NCBI GenBank assembly: GCA_023251805.1
Contig: JAHEYB010000011.1
Span: forward strand, 19,014-65,099
DNA length: 46,086 nt
Origin: Bacteroidota bacterium
GTDB lineage: Bacteria > Bacteroidota > Bacteroidia > 2-12-FULL-35-15
Direction: 5' to 3'
Below, piece by piece: positions 25,607-34,938 of the stretch (position 1 is the first letter of the stretch; the number at the start of each line of letters is the position of its first letter). Position numbers and translations under genes: made by a program. The notes beneath the pieces were generated by a model. It was given only the letters and a program-made list of their open reading frames with translations, was not told where the DNA came from and searched no databases.

Positions 25607-27700
25607 ATGCGTTGCAAAAACAAGAGTATTACAAAACACTTCCTGTTCATTTTTCTTGTATTTTTCTTTTTCAGCCAACTAAATTCGTTCGGGCAATATC
25701 CGTCTGATGAAATAAACCTGTCCGACAAACCTGTTTATTATAGCTTATCAAAGGCTTTGCGCAACGCTTCAGAAGTTTATAAACTGAATTTATCCAATAA
25801 AGATTTAAAAGAATTTCCTGAAGATATCTTCAAATTAAAAGAATTGAGATATTTGATTTTAGACAGCAATAAAATTTCAAGTATTCCTCCACAAATAGCA
25901 GAACTGCATAAATTAAAATGTCTCAGTTTTTCTACCAATAACATCAAAGAACTTCCTTCTGAAATTGGTAGTTTGTCGGAATTGAGATATTTTTATGTCG
26001 ACCACAATCAACTATCCGTTTTACCTCCTGAATTTTATAAACTCGCCAAATTAGAAGAGGTTTTTATCAATAGCAACCAATTAACCGTAATTGCCCCGGA
26101 AATAAAGGTTTTAAAAGAATTACGAAGACTTGTTGCTGCCAACAATAAATTTGAAAGCATTCCCGATGAAATTGGTTATTTATATAATTTAAAGAAGCTT
26201 AGTATTTCCAATAATCTGATTAAAGAATTGCCCGAACACTTTTATGAATTAACAAACCTGATAAATTTGTATTTCTCCGAAAATCAATTGATTGAAATTG
26301 ATGCGAAAATCAACAAGCTAAATAAACTGGAAGTATTGGCACTTGATAAGAATAAAATCAAGAGTTTACCTCCCGAAACGGGCGAACTAATTGAGCTGAC
26401 GAGTTTATATATAGAAGAAAATTTATTAGACAGCGTACCTAAAGAAATTGGCGACCTGTTCAAGCTAAAAGAACTATTTATGGGAAACAATCCCATGAAA
26501 GTAATTCCTACTCGTTTCAATCATTTAAGCAATCTAAAATACTTGAATATAAAAGACTTGGTTTTACAGCCATTCCCTCAAGTATTATACGACTTACAAA
26601 ATAACGGAACAAAAATAGTTGGACTAACAACAAATGAATTGTATCAAGCAAAAATAATATTGAGTCAGGCTAGAAATAAAAAACTAACTGAAAATTATCC
26701 TCAAGCTATTTTAAAATACGAACAACTAATAAAATTAGACACCAATAATGTAATGGTAATGTCGGAGTTGGCTTCGGCTTATTTATTGAACAGCGAATAT
26801 GATAAATCGGCTGTCTTATGTAGACGAGCTTTGACAAAAAATGCATCACAAAAAACGCTCGAAGAAGTTCGAACAACATTGAGCAACAGCTTAAACAAAA
26901 CAAATAAGTTCGACTTAGTTGTGAATGAATATTTAGCGAAAATAAAGTCCGACTCAACCAATCCCAATGTTTATTTTGATTTAGGGAAATTTTATTTTGA
27001 TCAACAGAAATTTGAAGAGGCTCAAAAAGTTTTTTTTAAGGCAGTAAAAATAGACCCGAATCATGCCGAGTCACATTTTTATCTTGCTATACTTTTTTTA
27101 CAAGCCGATAAGGATGATTTGTTTGTATTGTCAGCATTGCGGCTATTTGAACTTGAACCCAACAGCACCAAAACAAAAACTACATTTCCTTTCATCCTTA
27201 CAAGAATGAAAATGAAATCAGGAGTGGAAAAAAGAGGCAGTACAAGTTATTTCGATTCCTATATTATCAGAAATGAAAACAATGAAATTGTCTACAAAAG
27301 TGAATCGCCCCAAGCAGATTTACTCACAGCAATGCTGAGTGATTTGATAAAAAATGATGTGTATACAAATGATAAGGATAGCTCGGATACTGATTCAATT
27401 GCTATAAAAGTGATGGAAGCCGTATTGTATACTAACAAAAGCAATACAGAAATTTTTCAATTGGAGTTAACGAATAAAACAAAAAAAACAGATCAAAAGG
27501 AAGAAGATAAAGTCTTTTGGAACTATTATCTGCCTTATTACTCGGAAATTATTGAAAATGGATATTTAGAGACTTATTCAAACATTATCAATTCCATAAG
27601 AGGGAACGATCCTAAAAATGCAAAATGGTTAAAAGCAAACATTGACAAGGTAGATAAGTACGTAGCATGGAATAAAAAATTTAAATGGCTAAAGTACTAA
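25607..27700 (+). CDS. Secreted leucine-rich-repeat plus TPR protein, 697 aa
   Basis: A signal peptide (HFLFIFLVFFFFSQLNSFGQ) is followed by about a dozen leucine-rich repeats of the L-x-x-LP-x-x-I type (residues about 55-335). Clear examples are LDSNKISSIPPQIAEL, FSTNNIKELPSEIGSL and LDKNKIKSLPPETGEL. A TPR region follows (about 345-510; NPNVYFDLGKFYFDQQKFEE), then a 180-residue C-terminal domain I cannot assign. There is no T9SS sorting domain, so it is probably periplasmic or attached through partners. Bacterial LRR arrays of this type bind proteins. The ATG at 25607 was chosen over an out-of-frame ATG four bases earlier. Confidence 0.82.
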   Translation: MRCKNKSITKHFLFIFLVFFFFSQLNSFGQYPSDEINLSDKPVYYSLSKALRNASEVYKLNLSNKDLKEFPEDIFKLKELRYLILDSNKISSIPPQIAELHKLKCLSFSTNNIKELPSEIGSLSELRYFYVDHNQLSVLPPEFYKLAKLEEVFINSNQLTVIAPEIKVLKELRRLVAANNKFESIPDEIGYLYNLKKLSISNNLIKELPEHFYELTNLINLYFSENQLIEIDAKINKLNKLEVLALDKNKIKSLPPETGELIELTSLYIEENLLDSVPKEIGDLFKLKELFMGNNPMKVIPTRFNHLSNLKYLNIKDLVLQPFPQVLYDLQNNGTKIVGLTTNELYQAKIILSQARNKKLTENYPQAILKYEQLIKLDTNNVMVMSELASAYLLNSEYDKSAVLCRRALTKNASQKTLEEVRTTLSNSLNKTNKFDLVVNEYLAKIKSDSTNPNVYFDLGKFYFDQQKFEEAQKVFFKAVKIDPNHAESHFYLAILFLQADKDDLFVLSALRLFELEPNSTKTKTTFPFILTRMKMKSGVEKRGSTSYFDSYIIRNENNEIVYKSESPQADLLTAMLSDLIKNDVYTNDKDSSDTDSIAIKVMEAVLYTNKSNTEIFQLELTNKTKKTDQKEEDKVFWNYYLPYYSEIIENGYLETYSNIINSIRGNDPKNAKWLKANIDKVDKYVAWNKKFKWLKY

Positions 27701-27739
27701 GGCTTATTTCTTATCTTTACAATAACAAAAAAAATTCCA

Positions 27740-30433
27740 ATGAAATCAATCAAACAGTTTTTCTTATTTTCTCTACTTTCTATGGTAGTGAATATTTTGT
27801 CTGCCCAACCTTTCATCAAAAAACAAGCGGGCAAAGCACTAACATTCGTTGAAATGCAAAGGCAGTTTTCTGACTTCAAGAAAACACATGACCTTTCAAA
27901 AACTAAACATTGGAAATACTATAAACGTTGGGAAAACGAGATGCAATTTAAAACCAACGGGCATGGTGAATTAGCAGACCCTGCTATTTTTATTAATGAG
28001 GCAGTAAAAGTTGCAAATCAAAAAAATGCGAACCCTCCCTCCTCTTCCTTTATGGCAGGAACTTGGTCTCCATTCGGACCCTATAACTTGCCGGGAAATC
28101 TTACAGGATACATGCAAAATGGAATTGGTAGGATTAATTGTATCGCCTTCCACCCTACCATTGCAACAACTTATTTTGTTGGCGTAGCACAAGGCGGTTT
28201 ATGGAAAACAACAAATGATGGATTGTCGTGGACACCATTAACAGATAATTTACCGATAGAGCGAATCAGTGACATTGTAATTGACCCGGCTGATGTGAAT
28301 ACGATGTATATTTCGGTTTGTGATTTTGAATACATTGACGTGGCTTTAAATATTGATGGGAGAAAAAGAAATACGCATTATGGATTAGGAGTTTATAAAA
28401 CGACAGATGGGGGTTTAACTTGGAATCCAACCGGTTTGAGCTTCCAGTTAACAGATGGTGATGCATCTTTAATCAGAAAAATTTTAATCAACCCTAGCAA
28501 TAGTAATAATTTAGTGGCTTGTGGAGTAAGTGGGATGTATACTTCAGCAAATGCAGGAACTACTTGGACACAAGTAATGGATTCGCTTTGTTGGGACTTA
28601 GTTCAAGATCCTGTTTTGCCAAACACTATTTATGCAACATCGGGTTGGCTGGGCGGTTCCGGACAAGGATTTGCAGCCGTTTATAAGTCAACAAATTTTG
28701 GAACAACCTGGACAATGTTGCCAACCGGAATTCCAGGAACTGGAGTTGTGCAACGCGTTAAACTTGCAATTGCTCCTACCGACAACACCTGCATCTATGC
28801 TATGACAGTGGATGCAGGCGAAGGTTCTTATGGAATTTATAAATCAACTAACGCTGGTGTTAGCTGGTCGTATATTAATCCCGGAGTAAATATGCTGGAA
28901 GGCGGTGATGGAACATCGGGAGGCGGACAAGGTACTTACGATTTAGGATTTACTGTGAATCGCAGTAACAAAAATATTGTTTATGTAGGTGGTGTAAATG
29001 TTTGGGCATCCACAGATGGCGCTAATACATTTGATCCTGTGAGTCATTGGACTTTATTTTATGGACCAACACTGCATGGTGATATCCATTTTATAGAAAC
29101 AAATCCATTAACCAATGAGATTTTTGTTTGTAGCGATGGTGGTTTGTATAAAACAGCTACTGTTACAGCACAAACTTGGGCAGCAGCATCTGGTGGTTCT
29201 CCTTGGCCTACCAGTTGGACAACCATTAGTGACGGAATGAATATCACTTCTTTTTATCGATTATCCAGTTCACGAAATTCAACCGGAAGAATTTCTGCAG
29301 GAGCACAAGACAATGCTACATTTTATTATGATGGCTCATCTTGGAACACCATTTTTGGTGGCGATGGAATGGATAACTACTTGGATCCTTTGGACGATAA
29401 TGTAATTTATGGTTCTAGTCAGTATGGAAATTTTTATATTTCAAACGATGGTGGATTTTCTGACATAGGCGCAACTGTAAATGTAAGCGGTGAATCAGGG
29501 GAATGGGTTTCTCCTATTGTGGCTGATTACAATAATCCTGGAACTGTTTATGCAGGATTTCAAAATGTAGTAAAAACAACTGACAATGGATTTACATGGT
29601 CGGCTTTAAATCCTTTACCATCTCATCCAATCAATGACAATGAAACATGTGCTTTAGCAGTTTCTAATTCAAACAGCAATGTTCTTTATGCAGCAAGAAG
29701 AATTCGTTTTGAATTTGGCGCTAATTCTACTGCCTATACTACTACAGATGGTGGTAGCACTTGGACCGACATAACAGCCGGTTTGCCGGATACTTTGTAT
29801 TTCACAAGCATGGATGTTAGTCAAACTTCAGCAAATACGGCTTACGTGACCTTATCAGGATTTGTAGCGGGAGAAAAAGTATACCAAACAATTAATGGCG
29901 GTAGTACGTGGACAAACATTTCTTATAATCTTCCAAACATTCCTGTGAATAGTATTAAAACTTCTCCAGGAACTAATAAAAAAATGATTGCGACCGATTT
30001 AGGAATTTATATTTTAGATGAAGTGGCAAGTCTATGGATTAATGTGAGTGCAGGTTTACCAAATGTAATTACAACAGATTTAGATTTTAATCCGGTTTTA
30101 GATAAAATTTACATTTCAACATTTGGAAGGGGAATTTGGGAAACAAGCTTGTCGTCAATGGTTGGAATCAATGAAATAAAACCTTCTGATATTGGAATAG
30201 AATTATTTCCATCAGTTAATGATGGTTCATTCAGTATTCAATTTTCAAATCAAAGCCTTGCAACAGAAAATTTAAAATTGGAAATTATTGATATTACAGG
30301 AAAGTTAGTTTACAAATCTAATTTGATTGGAAAAACAAGCTACTCCCTAACTTTAACAGCTCCTTCTGGAATGTACTTTGCAAGAATAAACGGCAAGACC
30401 TTAAATGGAGTGAAGAGTTTTGTAGTGAAATGA
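27740..30433 (+). CDS. T9SS-secreted BNR-repeat beta-propeller protein, 897 aa
   Basis: Secreted by the type IX system. After a signal peptide (ends near LSAQ) and a 90-residue helical N-terminus come two-propeller-like sialidase/sortilin-type BNR repeats. At least eight Asp-box motifs are visible, including TTNDGLSWTPL, TTDGGLTWNP, STNFGTTWTML, STNAGVSWSYI, TTDNGFTWSAL, TTDGGSTWTDI and TINGGSTWTNI. The last 80 residues are a type A sorting domain: IELFPSVNDGSFSIQF, LEIIDITGKLVYKS, a Gly-Met-Tyr-Phe strand and the terminal GVKSFVVK. There is no catalytic sialidase signature (no FRIP motif), so an adhesion or binding role is more likely than hydrolysis. It is 39 bases after the LRR gene and may be in the same transcript. 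Confidence 0.85.
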   Translation: MKSIKQFFLFSLLSMVVNILSAQPFIKKQAGKALTFVEMQRQFSDFKKTHDLSKTKHWKYYKRWENEMQFKTNGHGELADPAIFINEAVKVANQKNANPPSSSFMAGTWSPFGPYNLPGNLTGYMQNGIGRINCIAFHPTIATTYFVGVAQGGLWKTTNDGLSWTPLTDNLPIERISDIVIDPADVNTMYISVCDFEYIDVALNIDGRKRNTHYGLGVYKTTDGGLTWNPTGLSFQLTDGDASLIRKILINPSNSNNLVACGVSGMYTSANAGTTWTQVMDSLCWDLVQDPVLPNTIYATSGWLGGSGQGFAAVYKSTNFGTTWTMLPTGIPGTGVVQRVKLAIAPTDNTCIYAMTVDAGEGSYGIYKSTNAGVSWSYINPGVNMLEGGDGTSGGGQGTYDLGFTVNRSNKNIVYVGGVNVWASTDGANTFDPVSHWTLFYGPTLHGDIHFIETNPLTNEIFVCSDGGLYKTATVTAQTWAAASGGSPWPTSWTTISDGMNITSFYRLSSSRNSTGRISAGAQDNATFYYDGSSWNTIFGGDGMDNYLDPLDDNVIYGSSQYGNFYISNDGGFSDIGATVNVSGESGEWVSPIVADYNNPGTVYAGFQNVVKTTDNGFTWSALNPLPSHPINDNETCALAVSNSNSNVLYAARRIRFEFGANSTAYTTTDGGSTWTDITAGLPDTLYFTSMDVSQTSANTAYVTLSGFVAGEKVYQTINGGSTWTNISYNLPNIPVNSIKTSPGTNKKMIATDLGIYILDEVASLWINVSAGLPNVITTDLDFNPVLDKIYISTFGRGIWETSLSSMVGINEIKPSDIGIELFPSVNDGSFSIQFSNQSLATENLKLEIIDITGKLVYKSNLIGKTSYSLTLTAPSGMYFARINGKTLNGVKSFVVK

Positions 30434-30479
30434 TTCAGGTAGTAGAGAATAAAAAAGAACGTCAGCAATACTATTTCAA

Positions 30480-30515
30480 TAAAAAATCCTCCCGAATGCT
30501 CGGAAGGATTTTTTG
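30480..30515. terminator. Bidirectional terminator between two T9SS cargo genes
   Basis: A-tract, ATCCT, one mismatch, CCGA, loop ATGC, TCGG, AGGAT and a T-tract. The convergent genes ending at 30433 and 30532 share it. It has the same core as 15420-15455. Confidence 0.85.
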
Positions 30516-30531
30516 TTTTAGTTCAACATAT

Positions 30532-33500
30532 TTAGTAAACAATAATCTTTTTAACCGTTTCGTTTTTAGAATTGGTTAATACAATTGTGTAAATGCCTTT
30601 CCCGTAATCCACAACACTTAATTTCTTAGTGAATTGTCCAGAAAAATTATCGATTGCTTCGCGATAAACAATTTGTCCAAGTTCATTGTACAACTCCAAT
30701 TTATAATCCGATTTTTCTAATGAATTAAATGTGACATTAAAATTACCATCGTTTGGATTTGGATAAATGCTCAATCCAAAAGGATTGTTAGCATCATCAA
30801 TTCCAACATTGATAATCACAACCGGAGCCGAAGCCGAAGAAGAGCAGCCAGCAGTGGTTACAACTACTGTGTACGTTCCATTTGAGGCTACTGTGTAGTT
30901 TTGACTGGTTGCACCAGGAATTAACACACTATTTAAATACCATTGATTACCTGTAGCAGAGCTAGAGGTTAATACTAAACCTACTTGTGAAATTGTTGGT
31001 GTTGGAGGAATAGGATTTACAGTTACAGTTCCTACAGCCGATCCCGTACAACCTGCAGTTGTTCCTGTTACTGTGTAGCTAGTTGTTGTAGCTGGAGTAA
31101 CAACCAAGGGATTTGTTGTTGAGCCGGTATTCCATAAATAAGTTGTTGCACCATTCGCAAGCAACGTTGCAGTTTGTCCAGCACAAATAGTAGCAGAATT
31201 AACTGTAACTACAGGAGAAGTATTTACTGTAACAGTTGAAACAGCAGTTGCAGTACAACCAAGTGAAGTTCCGGTAACGGTATACGAAGTTGTTGTTGCA
31301 GGATTAGCATTTGCAGTACCAACACCCGTTGCTGTGGCACCAGCGCTCCAAGAATAAGTTGTTGCTCCACTTGCCGTTAAACTTGCTGTGGCTCCCGAAC
31401 AAATTGTTGGAGAATTTACTGTTACAACCGGAAGAGGATTTACAGTTACTGTACTTACTGCACTTCCTGTGCAACCCGCTGTTGTACCTGTTACCGTATA
31501 GGTTGTTGTGGTACTTGGTGTAACAGTTAATGGATTAGAGGTAGAACCTGTATTCCATAAATAAGTTGTACCACCACTGGCAGTTAAAACAGCAGGAGAG
31601 CCTGCACAAATGGTTGGAGAGTTTACGGTAACTACTAAAGATGAACCAACAGTAACCGTAGCCACTGCTGATGCGGTACAACCATTAATATCAGTTCCGG
31701 TAACTGTATAAGAAGTTGTTGTAGCTGGAGAAACTACAATTGGATTTGTTGTTGCTCCTGTACTCCAAGAGTAACTTGTTGCACCTACCCCCGTTAATGT
31801 AGCAGTACCACCTGGACAAATAGTTGGAGAGTTAACGGTAATTGTTGGGGGACCATATACTGTAACAGTAGATGATGTGCTTGATATACACCCTCCAGGT
31901 CCGGTAATTATATGTACTACAGTATACGTTCCGGCAACTGAATAAACAACCCCACTCTGGCTGTTAGTCGTAGATGTTGCAGGAGAGGCTCCTCCGCCAC
32001 CAAAATTCCAAGAATAGGTGTACCCTGCTCCACTAGAGCCAGTGTTTGTAAATGTAAAAGAATTGCCACTTAAACATTGATTGGGTGATTGAGTAAATGT
32101 AGAAGTTGGCAATGGATTAACCGTTATGGTATAAGTAATAGGAGTTCCAGCACATCCTCCTAATGTAGGAGTAATAGTTATGGTTCCGGTAATTGGACTT
32201 CCTGTTGCATTGGTAGCAGTAAAACCTGGAACACTTGTAGTTCCACTTGCTGCTAATCCGATGGCTGTATTAGAATTTGTCCAAGTAAAGGTTGCCCCGG
32301 CTGGTGTGCTTGTAAATGTATTTGCTGGGACAGCAGCGCCTGCACAAAATGTTTGGTTAGGTTCAGAGGTCACTACTGGAGAGGGATTGACAGTAATTGT
32401 AAATGTTAGTGGAGTTCCTGTACATCCTGCTAAAGTAGGAGTTACTGTAATTGTTGCAACAATAGGACTAGAAGTAGCATTGGTTGCAGTAAAAGCCGGA
32501 GTGTTAGTTGTGCCACTCGCTACCAAGCCAATTGCAGTGTTTGAGTTTGTCCATACATAGGTTGCACCAGCTGGAGTACTTACAAAAGAATTTAATGGAG
32601 CCATAGCACCTGGACAATAAGTAAGATTAGGCTCCGCGGTAACAACAGGCAAAGGATTTACAACAACGGTAGTTGTACCAAAAGCACTCGTACAACCAGC
32701 AACACTAGCAGTAACACTGTATGTTCCAGCCATTGCGGCAGTAGCACCTGGTCGAGTTGGATTTTGAAGTGCTGATGCAAAAGCACTTGGCCCGGTCCAT
32801 GCATAACTTGCACCGGCTACCGTTGAAGCGAATAGATTAATTGTTGAACCTGCACAAAATGGTCCTGTGTTTGTTGCAGTTGGCGCAGTAGGAATTGCAT
32901 TTACTGTAATGTAATTTGTTATTGTGAAAGGAGCACTACTTCCACTTGCGTTTGTTGCCACCAGTGTTACAGAATATGTTCCGGGAGTATTGTATACAAC
33001 AACCGGATTTTGCAATGTGGATGTTGCTGGAGTTCCACCTGTGAAAGTCCATGCCCATGAAGTAGGTGTATTTGAACTCAAATCAGTAAATGTAACAGAA
33101 GAGCCAGCACAAATAGTTGTAGGAGTACCAGAAAAATTTGCCACTGGAGGAATGGCTGCGCAAAGAGGTAATTGAAAAGAATAAATACGGGTGCGAGCGG
33201 CAGTTCCACCTGTTGGTCCGCCCATGTATTCACCGGTATGCCAAAATGTGAGACCGTTAGGATCTAAAGTGGTTTGCGCGTAATCACCATCACGATTTAT
33301 TCCCCCGGTTTGTGAGCCGGTTCCAGCTATTGCCAATTGCTCTGTAACAGGCAATGTATTTAGGGGGTCACAAACTTTTCTTCCGGCATAATACAATCCC
33401 ATATAATCTCCGGCCGTTGTGGAAGCACGAGCATAACACAAAGCAATACTTCCATTATCATCCATTGCAATACTGCCCATCCATCTACTTTTTGTATCGG

Positions 33501-34770
33501 GTGCATAAATACTTTGTTGGTATATGCTCCACACCCCTGTGGATGCATCTTGTCTGATTTCAGCCCACATAATACTTCTTTGTGTAGCACTAATTTTTAC
33601 CGGCCAATTTAAAACAGTTGTTCTGTATGTTGACCAATTTCTCCACTGCGCACGATATTGTAAAACACCACCAATACCATCTAATTTTTGTGTTGTTCCA
33701 GGTTGTGATATATCGTTCCAACTTGGATCGTAAGAGGCATCAAAGGCAGAAGTGTTTAATGTGGCAGCTAAAGTAATGGAGGCCGTTGGAGTTGCAGGCA
33801 CCCAATTAACAGACATTGTATAAATCTTTATGGCGTCTGTTGCTCCCCCACCCCAAGCATTATCGGAATATGTAAAAATCGGACAAGGAGTTCCTGCTGG
33901 AGCTAAACCACCATTTCCATCATTATCACCGGGCATTGGGCAAAAGAAGCCACCACCTGACGGAGGTGCGAAAGTTGAATACACTACTTTTGCAGTAGGA
34001 ACACCAGTGAGCATTGCCGAACGTTGGAATGCAAAAACTTTTTGCGTTCCTTGATTGGAAGTCATATAATATCCATCTTGCCACACTGCAAATTTTAAAT
34101 AATCCGGAAACTGCGGAGATGTAAACGTGTAAGTATAATATGTTCCGGTTGGGTCATTTGTTGTAGAAATTGCAATGTAAATTTTATTTCCTGATGCACC
34201 AAACTGACTGACAAACCATCTATCTGCATAGCGATCATACATAATCACCGGATCTCCATCATTAGGAGTTGCAGGAGACCATAGGTTTCCAACTGTTCCT
34301 GATAAGACTGTTGCACCCGTAGATTTATTGTATATTGTATATGTGGTTGAATTAATGGCTTGCATATAATAAGTAGTCCCTGCAGCTCCAGATGGATCCA
34401 TTGGTCGGAATCCTGTTGCATTTTGCCCTGCAAAATTCATGATGGGCGCTTTGGCAGTAGTCGCACCCATTTTAGCTTGCATCAAAGAAGGGTCGTTACC
34501 ATAAACGCTTCCATCTTTTTCAACAGTGTAAGGAAATTTTTGAGCTTGACGATTGTCGCGATCTTTTGACTCACGAATATTTTCCCTTTTGAGCTGCCTC
34601 AATCTTTTGTCCGACATTGGTTGCTCAAGAGCCAATTCTCTTAAAGGTCTTGTAATTGAAAAGTGTTCGCACACGATGACACCTGTTTCGGAATTCATTT
34701 CTTCTGCTTGTTGGGCAAACAAAAAAGAACAGAAAACGAAACTTGCTGAAAGCAAAATAATTTTTTTCAT
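30532..34770 (-). CDS. T9SS-secreted PKD/Ig-repeat surface protein, 1412 aa
   Basis: Large surface or extracellular protein. The signal peptide (KKIILLSASFVFCSFLFAQ) is followed by a propeller-like 430-residue region (about 95-530; ATGFRPMDPSGAAGTTYYMQ near its start). A canonical PKD domain comes next (SVTFTDLSSNTPTSWAWTFTG, then TPGTYSVTL), then Ig/PKD-like repeats. Two copies are of an 88-residue unit containing STPAGAT-x-x-WTNSNTAIGL, and four are of a ~70-residue unit beginning VTVNSPTIC and containing TTTSYTVTGT...GCT. The C-terminus is a type A sorting domain: LSIYPNPNDGNFNVTFNS, YNELGQIVYRE and NETVKKIIVY. No enzyme motif is visible, so it is probably an adhesin. A perfect 9-bp inverted repeat sits just upstream. 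Confidence 0.85.
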   Translation of the reverse strand: MKKIILLSASFVFCSFLFAQQAEEMNSETGVIVCEHFSITRPLRELALEQPMSDKRLRQLKRENIRESKDRDNRQAQKFPYTVEKDGSVYGNDPSLMQAKMGATTAKAPIMNFAGQNATGFRPMDPSGAAGTTYYMQAINSTTYTIYNKSTGATVLSGTVGNLWSPATPNDGDPVIMYDRYADRWFVSQFGASGNKIYIAISTTNDPTGTYYTYTFTSPQFPDYLKFAVWQDGYYMTSNQGTQKVFAFQRSAMLTGVPTAKVVYSTFAPPSGGGFFCPMPGDNDGNGGLAPAGTPCPIFTYSDNAWGGGATDAIKIYTMSVNWVPATPTASITLAATLNTSAFDASYDPSWNDISQPGTTQKLDGIGGVLQYRAQWRNWSTYRTTVLNWPVKISATQRSIMWAEIRQDASTGVWSIYQQSIYAPDTKSRWMGSIAMDDNGSIALCYARASTTAGDYMGLYYAGRKVCDPLNTLPVTEQLAIAGTGSQTGGINRDGDYAQTTLDPNGLTFWHTGEYMGGPTGGTAARTRIYSFQLPLCAAIPPVANFSGTPTTICAGSSVTFTDLSSNTPTSWAWTFTGGTPATSTLQNPVVVYNTPGTYSVTLVATNASGSSAPFTITNYITVNAIPTAPTATNTGPFCAGSTINLFASTVAGASYAWTGPSAFASALQNPTRPGATAAMAGTYSVTASVAGCTSAFGTTTVVVNPLPVVTAEPNLTYCPGAMAPLNSFVSTPAGATYVWTNSNTAIGLVASGTTNTPAFTATNATSSPIVATITVTPTLAGCTGTPLTFTITVNPSPVVTSEPNQTFCAGAAVPANTFTSTPAGATFTWTNSNTAIGLAASGTTSVPGFTATNATGSPITGTITITPTLGGCAGTPITYTITVNPLPTSTFTQSPNQCLSGNSFTFTNTGSSGAGYTYSWNFGGGGASPATSTTNSQSGVVYSVAGTYTVVHIITGPGGCISSTSSTVTVYGPPTITVNSPTICPGGTATLTGVGATSYSWSTGATTNPIVVSPATTTSYTVTGTDINGCTASAVATVTVGSSLVVTVNSPTICAGSPAVLTASGGTTYLWNTGSTSNPLTVTPSTTTTYTVTGTTAGCTGSAVSTVTVNPLPVVTVNSPTICSGATASLTASGATTYSWSAGATATGVGTANANPATTTSYTVTGTSLGCTATAVSTVTVNTSPVVTVNSATICAGQTATLLANGATTYLWNTGSTTNPLVVTPATTTSYTVTGTTAGCTGSAVGTVTVNPIPPTPTISQVGLVLTSSSATGNQWYLNSVLIPGATSQNYTVASNGTYTVVVTTAGCSSSASAPVVIINVGIDDANNPFGLSIYPNPNDGNFNVTFNSLEKSDYKLELYNELGQIVYREAIDNFSGQFTKKLSVVDYGKGIYTIVLTNSKNETVKKIIVY

Positions 34771-34782
34771 TGTTGTATGATT

Positions 34783-34809
34783 ACATTTAGTTTAGAGAAT
34801 ACTAAATGT
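34783..34809. promoter_or_regulatory. Perfect inverted repeat ahead of the 1412-aa adhesin-like gene
   Basis: ACATTTAGT (34783-34791) and ACTAAATGT (34801-34809), nine-base spacer, 12-39 bases before the ATG. It overlaps a TACATTTA box that could be a degenerate -7. It could be an operator for a dimeric regulator or a leader hairpin. Confidence 0.5.
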
Positions 34810-34845
34810 ACAAAACAAAAAAACAAAAAGCAAAATTTAAGACAT

Positions 34846-34878
34846 AAAAAAACTCCCGAAAATTAGGTTTCGGGAGTT
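34846..34878 (-). terminator. Terminator of the 16-residue-repeat gene
   Basis: An 11-bp stem AACTCCCGAAA/TTTCGGGAGTT with a six-base loop, followed on the minus strand by seven Ts. Confidence 0.85.
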
Positions 34879-34938
34879 AAAATAGTAAACCGCAAGTGGC
34901 AACAGCAACTTGACGCTTTTTAAAAAATATTTTGAAAA

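Noticed and set aside
27740..30433. Sialidase enzyme
   Set aside because: The Asp-boxes are present but I see no FRIP motif or arginine triad, and such propellers are common in non-enzymatic T9SS proteins.
32180..32560. Plus-strand open frame inside the 1412-aa gene
   Set aside because: Val/Ala-rich antisense of the Ig-like repeats; no start context, and the minus strand clearly codes.
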